Positions 4,769 through 10,647 of a stretch of 10,647 bases of DNA are shown here, piece after piece. The stretch is from CAYYNP01 sp964472545. Lineage in GTDB: Bacteria; Planctomycetota; Planctomycetia; Pirellulales; Thermoguttaceae. The notes below the pieces were generated by a model. It had not been told where the DNA came from. It saw only the letters and a program-made list of their open reading frames with translations, and did no database searches. The stretch covers positions 1-10,647 of the forward strand of contig CAYYNP010000332.1 of assembly GCA_964472545.1 (NCBI GenBank), read 5' to 3'. The translations under genes were made by a program, and so were the position numbers. Within the stretch, counting starts at the first letter, position 1, and every line of letters starts with the position of its first letter.

Positions 4769-7000
4769 CTAGGCCCAACCCCGCGATCGGTGCCGCAGCA
4801 TTCTGGCCGAGAGTTGCTCGGCGAAGCCGGTGGTTCTCACGGACGAGGCTTCCTGGTTCGCCATCACCGCGTCGATCGCATCGCGCCGGGCCAAGATGCG
4901 CTCTCTTAGTGCGGTGCGCTGTATCTTGAAACGCTCGAGCGCACTCGGCTGGGCGCCCGGGCGTCTCGGACGTCGGCGGGTCACCGGTTCGTCGTCGGGT
5001 TGTTCGGCCGGCGTTTGGGTCGAGAGCGACGAGGCCGTTTCGTCCGCGTCCTCGTCGGTCGTCGTATCGGTGGCCAGCGTATCGAGCATCCGGCCGGCTT
5101 CCATCGGCCCGACCGCTTGGGCCAGCACGGGCGCCGATGCGGCTTCAGCTTGTCCCTCGCGGGTGACCTTGACCTCGAAGATCGTCGTCGTGCCGCTGAT
5201 TTCGTTGGCCACCACCACCAACGGCCGGCCGTTGGGGCTCTTCTCGGCGGCGATGAACTTGATCCCTTCCGGGGCCAGGTCGCCGGCCGTGCCGTCCTTG
5301 GGATTGCCGTCGAAGTTGCGCGGGTTGACGTAATCCTGGAAGACCGCGTTGGCCGGATCGGAGACGTCGTAGATCATGATCCCGCCCATCCGCTCCAGGC
5401 CGATAAAGGCGATCTGCCGGCCCTCGACCTCACCCACGGCCACGTACTCCGGCTCGACGCCCTTGTCGTCGCTACGGTTGTCGAAGTTGTTCTTGTCGTC
5501 GGTGGCGTTGAAGTTGCCGGGGAAACGCTCGGCGGTGATCTGCTCGAAGTCGTCGCCGCTGTCGAAGACCAGTTCGCCTTCGGTCGTAAAGATCGAGAAC
5601 GAACGGGTGCCGAAGCTGTAGAGATCGTGGACCACGCCGTCTTCGGTCACCGTAGCGGGGAAGACCGTGGTTACGCGCAGACGCCCCAGTTCCCAGTCTT
5701 CCTGCAAGTCGGGATTTGCGGCCAGCAGCTCCGGTGCCAGGTCGAGCTTGCCCACGCGGTCGATTTCACTGAACAACGTGACTTCGTCGTCGCCGACGTC
5801 CATCTCCTCATCGCGCCAGTCGCCCTCGTTGGCGGTGATCAGGTATTCCTGCCCGCCCACTTCATAGACGACCATTCCGTCCGGCTGGAACATCCCCTTG
5901 ACGGGCCAGTTGCCGATGTTGATCGCCGGAGTGTCGGCGTTTCGCTGGCCGAAGTTGACCTGCACGAGTTGGAAGTCGCGGAAGTCGACGTCGCCGTCGC
6001 CGTCCAGGTCGCCGTCGCTGCGCTGGGCGCCGGTGGGTGTGCCGAAGCCGGCCTGCACGATCTGGAAGTCGGCGAAATCGACGTCGCGGTCGTTGTCGAC
6101 GTCGCCGTCGAGCGGCCCGTCACGGTCGCTCGGATCGATGCCGAACCCCGGCAGCGAGTGGTCGATATAGCCCAGTCCTCGGATCCAGTTGAAGGTGCCC
6201 GTTTCGATGTCCAACTCGGCGATGGCGTTGTTCTCTTGCAGCGTAATCCAGGCCGTCGACGAATCGCCCGAGACGGCGATGTACTCCGGCTCGAGGTCCT
6301 GGGCCACCGTGGCACCGGGCCCGAAGAGCCGCACGCCCTCGTCGAGCAACTCCTGTCGCATGTCGTTGAAGGCCGTGAACGTGGCGGCGACCACGTGGCG
6401 CTGATCGAGCGTGGTCACGTCGTCGGGGATGGTGATGATCGTGATGCAGCCTTCCGGATCGATCGCCCCGGGCATGTAGTCGGGCGTGCCTTCGTTGGCC
6501 ACCAGGACCTTGGTGCCGTCGGGGGTAAACGTCAGCGGGTCGGGATGCGCCCGGACGGGAATCGACGAGAGAAACACCCCGTCGACGTCGAAGAAGGAGA
6601 CCGTACCCGGCGCGGTCACCACCTCCGGAAACGTCGCCACGGCCACCAGTCCGTCGTGTACTTCCACGCTGGTCGGGGCCGCACCGAACGGCGACAGATC
6701 GATGGCGGTCACCGGTGTCGGCACGGTCGGGTCGCTTATGTCGAACACGTCGATCGCGTTGTGCTCCGCGTTGGCCACGAACAGGCGATCCGACCCTTCG
6801 TCGAAGGCGAGCACCTCCGACGCGGACCCGTCGAAGATGCCGGTATCGTACGTGCCGATCACCTCCATCGTGACGCCCGAGAGCATGCAACGCGGCTCCA
6901 ACGGTTCGAGGCCCTGCCGCAGCGATCTGCTGCGCCCCTGCGGGCGGTTAGCGCGATGACGGCGATGCCTCGATGACTTCAACAACGACTGAAAAAACAT
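4769..7000 (-). CDS. LEPR-motif choice-of-anchor I family protein with internal dockerin-like repeats
   Basis: The 743-aa product begins with a basic leader and the planctomycete LEPR motif GLEPLEPRCMLSG (30-42), linked to export of very large or surface proteins. The choice-of-anchor I domain then runs from about 45 to 612. Family landmarks include YDTGIFDGSASEVLAFD (51-67), LTFTPDGTKVLVANEG (156-171), FGPGATVAQDLEPEYIAVS (226-244), NWPVKGM (364-370), FDSGDDFEQITAE (479-491) and PLVVVANEISGTTTIFEV (593-610). The biochemical role of the family is unknown; it is named for its variable C-terminal anchors. Two dockerin-like EF-hand repeats (298-320, 329-351) interrupt the domain at a loop. After 612 an acidic, Thr/Ala-rich linker leads to a basic, probably helical tail (about 675-743), and I see no PEP-CTERM, LPXTG or membrane anchor. 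The ATG at 7000 has GGAGG 8 bases upstream. A candidate ECF-type promoter lies 317 bases upstream, implying a long leader. Confidence 0.9.
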   Translation of the reverse strand: MFFQSLLKSSRHRRHRANRPQGRSRSLRQGLEPLEPRCMLSGVTMEVIGTYDTGIFDGSASEVLAFDEGSDRLFVANAEHNAIDVFDISDPTVPTPVTAIDLSPFGAAPTSVEVHDGLVAVATFPEVVTAPGTVSFFDVDGVFLSSIPVRAHPDPLTFTPDGTKVLVANEGTPDYMPGAIDPEGCITIITIPDDVTTLDQRHVVAATFTAFNDMRQELLDEGVRLFGPGATVAQDLEPEYIAVSGDSSTAWITLQENNAIAELDIETGTFNWIRGLGYIDHSLPGFGIDPSDRDGPLDGDVDNDRDVDFADFQIVQAGFGTPTGAQRSDGDLDGDGDVDFRDFQLVQVNFGQRNADTPAINIGNWPVKGMFQPDGMVVYEVGGQEYLITANEGDWRDEEMDVGDDEVTLFSEIDRVGKLDLAPELLAANPDLQEDWELGRLRVTTVFPATVTEDGVVHDLYSFGTRSFSIFTTEGELVFDSGDDFEQITAERFPGNFNATDDKNNFDNRSDDKGVEPEYVAVGEVEGRQIAFIGLERMGGIMIYDVSDPANAVFQDYVNPRNFDGNPKDGTAGDLAPEGIKFIAAEKSPNGRPLVVVANEISGTTTIFEVKVTREGQAEAASAPVLAQAVGPMEAGRMLDTLATDTTTDEDADETASSLSTQTPAEQPDDEPVTRRRPRRPGAQPSALERFKIQRTALRERILARRDAIDAVMANQEASSVRTTGFAEQLSARMLRHRSRGWA
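5948..6109 (-). other. Pair of dockerin type I-like calcium repeats inside the choice-of-anchor gene
   Basis: This segment codes residues 298-351: LDGDVDNDRDVDFADFQIV...FG and GDLDGDGDVDFRDFQLV...FG. Both have Asp/Asn at the positions of an EF-hand-like calcium loop followed by the conserved DFQ[I/L]VQ helix. The two copies are similar in DNA and probably arose by duplication. In planctomycetes such pairs are common in secreted proteins and do not imply a cellulosome. Confidence 0.8.
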
Positions 7001-7289
7001 GGTTCAATCCTCCGAGGGCGGGAAACGGTTGGTACCGGCGTGGGCCGAGCGTGTGCCGCGGGGCCAGACGCGTCTTGGGACGAGCGCGCAGCGTCCAACG
7101 GAAGCCGAGCCCGAGGCGTCATCGCAGACTCGGCATCTGGGGCAACGCGGCGCAGCCCTCCCCCGATTCAGATCGCGTGTGGCCTTCCGGCGGAAATCTC
7201 CGCGGATCTCGACGCTGCCTCACGGACGGGGTGGGTAGGAACGACGGGCCGCCGACGGAATCTCCGTGACGCCACAGGACCTGCCGATT

Positions 7290-7303
7290 GCGCAAACTTG
7301 CGC
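7290..7303. promoter_or_regulatory. Palindrome near the expected minus-strand transcript start
   Basis: GCGCAA-AC-TTGCGC is a perfect 6-bp inverted repeat with a 2-base centre. It lies about 15-28 bases downstream of the minus-strand promoter candidate's -10 element, where an operator would sit; the loop is too short for a stable RNA hairpin. A regulator is not identified. Confidence 0.35.
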
Positions 7304-7317
7304 GGCCCGCCACCTAC

Positions 7318-7348
7318 CTAAGCGTTTTTGCCGTCCGGTTTGCGACAC
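7318..7348 (-). promoter_or_regulatory. ECF-sigma-like promoter candidate for the choice-of-anchor I gene
   Basis: On the minus strand GTGTCGCAA (7348-7340), 15 bases, then CGCTTAG (7324-7318). The layout matches the divergent site at 7546-7576 in both boxes and in spacing. Read as TGTCRCA-N16-CGYT it resembles the promoter described for ECF41-group sigma factors (TGTCACA-N16-CGTC). The predicted leader to the ATG at 7000 is about 310 bases. Confidence 0.45.
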
Positions 7349-7545
7349 GAAAAAGAACAAATCGAGGATCGCCCCCAGCCCCTCGCCCCTGGTTGGATGC
7401 GGCCAACGGTCGAGTTATGATGCCATCGTTGGAGACGACGGCCACATTAAACCAGGCAGGCTGGGCGCCGCAGGTAATTCACCGCAGGCTCTCACCGATG
7501 CCTCGGCCGATCGTCGCGACGAAAAGGCGGTCTTTTTCTCCGAGT

Positions 7546-7576
7546 GTGTCACAACGCGACCCCCAACGGCGTTTAG
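7546..7576 (+). promoter_or_regulatory. ECF-sigma-like promoter candidate for the FG-GAP protein gene
   Basis: GTGTCACAA (7546-7554), 15 bases, then CGTTTAG (7570-7576), followed by AATAACGG. The -35-like part is an exact TGTCACA and the spacing to CGTT is 16 bases. Transcription would start near 7583, giving a leader of about 150 bases to the ATG at 7731. Confidence 0.5.
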
Positions 7577-7730
7577 AATAACGGAGAAACCTGCCGGTTG
7601 CTCGGGCGTTCCACGGGGGAGTGTCTTGCGGCAAGCCGGCCGTGCTTGTAAGTGCCGAAGCGGACCATCGAATTCTGCAGCGTCGGTGGGCGCTCGGCCG
7701 AAGCCGACACCGCCGTTTGCGTCCAGCGCC

Positions 7731-10647
7731 ATGCGATGCCGCACTAAGAACCGTCGCCGACTCTCTATCGAGGGTCTGGAAGACCGCCTGCTGTTAAGCG
7801 GAGCGCCGACGGGGCTGAGGTGGGTGCCGCTGGAAGCCGAGTTGCCGACGGGTTCGTCCGCGTATCGCCTCTCGGTCAACCAGCCGGGGCGTTTGTCCGT
7901 CTGGACGGAGTCGGCCGGCGACGACGTCGACACCTTCATGACCCTCTATGGCCCGAACGGCGAGTTGCTGGTCCAAAGCGACGACACCTCGCCGGACGAT
8001 CCGGCCGCACGCATCGAGCCGCATCTCTCGCCGCGGGTGTTTTATCGATTGGTCGTCTCGCCGTCGCCTTTTGCCGAGGCAACGTTTGACGTCAATTCCT
8101 ACTCGGTTCGCACCGCTTGGCGGCCGGCCGACGCGACCTTCGATCCGTACCCGGTCGAATCACAGCCCTGGGGGATCACCTCGGCCGATTTCAATGGTGA
8201 CGGCCACCTGGACGTGGCCACCGTCAACGCATGGTCCAACGATGTTTCGATTCTGCTGGGCCTCGGCGACGGGACTTTTCAGTTGCAGGAGACTACGTAC
8301 GAGGTCGGCACGTCGCCGGGCGCCGTCGTTGCCGGCGACTTCAACGGCGACGGGCGGGTTGATCTGGCCTCAGCAAACTCCGGGTCGAACGACGTCTCGC
8401 TGCTTTTCGGCAATGGCGACGGGACGTTCGTGTCCGCCGGCCCGGCGACCGAAGTCGGCGACGAGCCCAAGGGGATCAAGGTAGTCGATCTCGATAGTGA
8501 CGGCGCCGACGACGCGGTTGTGCCGTGCACCGACGCGAAGATCTCGATCTTCTACGGCGCCGAGGGAATGTCCCGTCCGTTCGACCCATTCGACCCGGAG
8601 GACGATACCTCATGGGAGGACGATACCCCACGGACCCAAGAACTCAAGCCGAAGATCACGCCCCAAGCCATCGGGTGGGGCACTTCGACAACGGCGCTGG
8701 ACGACAAGGCGTTCAAATCGGTCGCCGTGGGTCACTTCAACGACGACGGCCGCATCGATCTGGCTGCGACCTACAAGAAATATGACTGTGTGGTGACGTG
8801 GCTCGGCAACGAGGACGGTGGCTTTTCCCAAGGCCAGATCGTGCTGGCCGGAGACAACCTGTACGATAAGCAGCCTGGGGGTATCGACGACGGCGTGCAT
8901 CACGTGGTGGCGGCCGATTTCGACCGCGACGGCATGCTGGACCTGGCCACCGTCAACGACACCAGCGACAGCGTGTCGATCCGCTTCGGCCGCGGCGACG
9001 GCGCGTTTGAAACAACCGGTGAGGAATACGCCGTCGGCGACGACGCGGAGTTCATCCTCACGGCCCAATTCAACGACGACAACGGCGACGGGCTGATCGA
9101 CGAGAGGGATTTCCCGGACCTGGCCACCGGAAACGAAGATTCTCGCGACGTGTCGGTGCTGATCAACACCGCCGCGGGCCACTCGGGCCGGGCCGACGGG
9201 AAGTTGGCCTTCCGCACCGCGGCCAGCGTCCCGGTGCCGACCTATCCCGACGACCTGACCGCCGGAGATTTCGACGGCGACGGCCGAACGGACCTGGCCG
9301 TGGCTAGCCGGGAAGACAAAGTCGTGGTCATGCTCGGCCGGGGCGACGGGACGTTTCAGCAGGACGGTCGGGCCCCGGTGGGCGACGATCCGGAGGCCAT
9401 GGTCTACGGCGATTTCAACGGCGACGGCCTGATCGATCTGGCCACCGCCAACGGCCGGTCCGGCGACGTTTCGATCTTGCTCGGCCGCAGCGACGGCACC
9501 TTCGACGCCCAACGCCGCTTCCCGCTTTCCACCGACACTAACGGCGACGGGACCGTCGATCCCGGCGAGTTGGACCTGAGGCCCCATGCCCTGGTGGCGC
9601 TGGACTTCAACCGCGACGGGCGGCTGGACCTGGCCACGGCCAACGAACGGACGGACAACGTCTCGATCGTGCTCGGACTGGGCGACGGCAGTTTCGCGCC
9701 GGCGTATCAGATGGCGGTCGGCGACTCACCCTGGTCGCTGGTGGGCGGCGACTTCAACGGCGACGATCTGATCGACCTGGCCACCGCGAATCGGCAGGCG
9801 GAAGACGTCGACGGCGACAAGATCGAGCACGGCACCGTGTCGATACTTTACGGCAACGGCGACGGCACCTTCCAACCGCAGCGGCAACTGGAAACCGGAC
9901 GCCTTGCCGGCAAAGGCCTGTTTCCCGAACGGATCGTCTGGCACGATTCGAACCAGCCGGGGCAGGATTTTCTGGGCACCGTCAATCGACTCTCGCAAGA
10001 CGTCTCCATCTTCCGGCTGCAAGACACGGGGGAGTTTGCCCTGGCGGGATCCGCGGCGGCGTTTCCGCACGGCTTCACGTTCGATCCCGCGCTGGTGCCC
10101 GGCTTTGCGTCCGGCAGCGTTGCCCAGCAGAAGCTGCCGGGCAGGGTTGGCTCTGCGGCCACCGACGACGTGCGGTTCTATCCCCAGGGCGTGGTCGCCG
10201 GCGATTACAACCACGACGGGATTCTCGACTTTTCCGTCTCGGACGACCGGGCCAACGAGGTCTCCGTCTTCCTCGGCTACGGCGACGGCCGCTTCCAGCC
10301 GAGGTTGCGGCTGCCGGTGGCCAACGACCCCGAGTCGATCGTCTCGGACCAACTCAACGACGACAACGGCGACGGGGCGATCAACGGCCTCGACCACGCC
10401 GACCTGGTGCTGGCCCACGATCAAGAGAAACTGGTCTCGATCCTGCTGGGCGTGGGCGACGGGACGTTTCGCGAAGGGCCGACGTACGCGTTGCCCGGCG
10501 GTTCCGAAAAGGTCGTCGTGGGCAGCTTCAACGGCGACCCCTGGCCCGACCTGGCCTGCAACGCGAGCAATAAACCGGTCGTGTTGATCGGTAAGCTCCC
10601 TTTCCGCACAACCGGCACTCGATTTCCTGGAATTGCCGGCACGCGAG
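7731..10647 (+). CDS. LEPR-motif FG-GAP/VCBS repeat surface protein, C-terminus beyond window
   Basis: The frame stays open from ATG 7731 to the window end, 972 codons, so the gene is incomplete. It starts MRCRTKNRRR and then the LEPR motif IEGLEDRLLLSG (13-24), which fixes the start although no Shine-Dalgarno is visible. Residues about 28-128 resemble a PPC-like jelly-roll domain (YRLSVNQPGRLSVW...DTFMTLYGPNGELL...). From about residue 147 some 14 FG-GAP/VCBS blades follow, most with DFNGDGxxDLATAN...VSILLGxGDGTF; the D-x-N-x-D-G loop is the calcium site of this fold. Blades 3 and 11 are degenerate. EF-hand-like insertions sit at 449-460, 602-613 (DTNGDGTVDPGE) and 877-888. Such proteins are secreted or surface beta-propellers used for adhesion or scaffolding; no catalytic site is visible. 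The gene is divergent from the choice-of-anchor I gene and may share its regulator. Confidence 0.9.
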   Translation, partial: MRCRTKNRRRLSIEGLEDRLLLSGAPTGLRWVPLEAELPTGSSAYRLSVNQPGRLSVWTESAGDDVDTFMTLYGPNGELLVQSDDTSPDDPAARIEPHLSPRVFYRLVVSPSPFAEATFDVNSYSVRTAWRPADATFDPYPVESQPWGITSADFNGDGHLDVATVNAWSNDVSILLGLGDGTFQLQETTYEVGTSPGAVVAGDFNGDGRVDLASANSGSNDVSLLFGNGDGTFVSAGPATEVGDEPKGIKVVDLDSDGADDAVVPCTDAKISIFYGAEGMSRPFDPFDPEDDTSWEDDTPRTQELKPKITPQAIGWGTSTTALDDKAFKSVAVGHFNDDGRIDLAATYKKYDCVVTWLGNEDGGFSQGQIVLAGDNLYDKQPGGIDDGVHHVVAADFDRDGMLDLATVNDTSDSVSIRFGRGDGAFETTGEEYAVGDDAEFILTAQFNDDNGDGLIDERDFPDLATGNEDSRDVSVLINTAAGHSGRADGKLAFRTAASVPVPTYPDDLTAGDFDGDGRTDLAVASREDKVVVMLGRGDGTFQQDGRAPVGDDPEAMVYGDFNGDGLIDLATANGRSGDVSILLGRSDGTFDAQRRFPLSTDTNGDGTVDPGELDLRPHALVALDFNRDGRLDLATANERTDNVSIVLGLGDGSFAPAYQMAVGDSPWSLVGGDFNGDDLIDLATANRQAEDVDGDKIEHGTVSILYGNGDGTFQPQRQLETGRLAGKGLFPERIVWHDSNQPGQDFLGTVNRLSQDVSIFRLQDTGEFALAGSAAAFPHGFTFDPALVPGFASGSVAQQKLPGRVGSAATDDVRFYPQGVVAGDYNHDGILDFSVSDDRANEVSVFLGYGDGRFQPRLRLPVANDPESIVSDQLNDDNGDGAINGLDHADLVLAHDQEKLVSILLGVGDGTFREGPTYALPGGSEKVVVGSFNGDPWPDLACNASNKPVVLIGKLPFRTTGTRFPGIAGTR
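8597..8632 (+). repeat. 18-bp tandem duplication inside the FG-GAP gene
   Basis: Two adjacent 18-base units (8597-8614, 8615-8632) match at 16 of 18 bases and code EDDTSW-EDDTPR in the long acidic loop between blades 3 and 4. The reading frame is kept, and the loop placement would tolerate length change. Confidence 0.75.

Larger units (their letters stand above)
7001..7730. other. Divergent regulatory spacer between two LEPR genes
   Basis: No supportable gene lies in these 730 bases; the open frames crossing it lack start signals and recognisable domains. It carries two divergent promoter candidates (7318-7348 and 7546-7576) and a palindrome at 7290-7303. The minus-strand leader would be about 310 bases and the plus-strand leader about 150 bases. 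A 15-base motif ACCTGCCGRTTGCKC recurs at 7279-7293 and 7589-7603 (13 of 15 identical). Confidence 0.6.

Noticed and set aside
5948..6109. Cellulosome component based on dockerin repeats
   Set aside because: Planctomycetes carry dockerin-like repeats in many secreted proteins without cellulosomes, and no cohesin or glycoside hydrolase is present.
5000..6976. 658-codon open frame on the plus strand opposite the choice-of-anchor I gene
   Set aside because: It is the antisense shadow of a GC-rich gene; its translation is rich in Val, Asp, His and Arg with no domain, while the minus strand gives a clear known family with a good ribosome site.
7415..7939. 174-codon minus-strand frame across the divergent spacer
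   Set aside because: It overlaps the N-terminus of the LEPR FG-GAP gene and crosses its predicted promoter, with no recognisable domain.
8610..9587. 325-codon minus-strand frame opposite the FG-GAP gene, and a similar one at 9726-10424
   Set aside because: They mirror the repeated blades and look periodic for that reason; the plus strand carries the recognisable repeats.

Overview
The window looks like part of a draft genome from a planctomycete, probably of the Pirellulales type. The evidence is the LEPR-type export motif at the N-terminus of two large proteins (LEPLEPRCMLSG and IEGLEDRLLLSG), a pair of dockerin-like calcium repeats, a PEP-CTERM protein, very high GC, and many palindromic intergenic repeats. 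No tRNA, rRNA, transposase, CRISPR array or defence gene was seen. A run of ten Ns marks a scaffold gap, so the assembly is not continuous at 3588-3597.

Left part (26-3489, all on the minus strand): in transcription order, a sodium:solute symporter, a small PilZ-domain protein, and a Tat-exported sugar isomerase/epimerase-like TIM-barrel protein. A transporter beside an exported sugar-modifying enzyme suggests handling of a carbohydrate or related small solute, with PilZ as a possible c-di-GMP-responsive element. A single operon is not certain, because an inverted-repeat element lies between the symporter and the PilZ gene.

Middle intergenic region (3490-4044): non-coding and repeat-rich. 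It holds two diverged copies of a 37-bp motif on either side of the gap, a 12-G run, a 14-bp tandem repeat with G-quadruplex potential, a long inverted repeat whose two arms are each hairpins, and a GC-rich terminator-like hairpin.

Right part (4045-10647): a surface/extracellular protein cluster. On the minus strand, a 743-aa LEPR-tagged choice-of-anchor I protein with two dockerin-like repeats embedded inside its main domain is followed 91 bp later by a small PEP-CTERM protein. Divergently, on the plus strand, a very large LEPR-tagged FG-GAP/VCBS protein with about 14 blades runs off the right edge with 972 codons visible. The 730-bp divergent spacer carries two oppositely oriented copies of GTGTCRCAA-N15-CGYTTAG. 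This resembles the promoter of an ECF sigma factor and would put the two LEPR genes under one regulator. That shared promoter, the nested dockerin, and the two-times-seven blade layout are the observations most worth checking. I did not find a clear undescribed multi-gene system.
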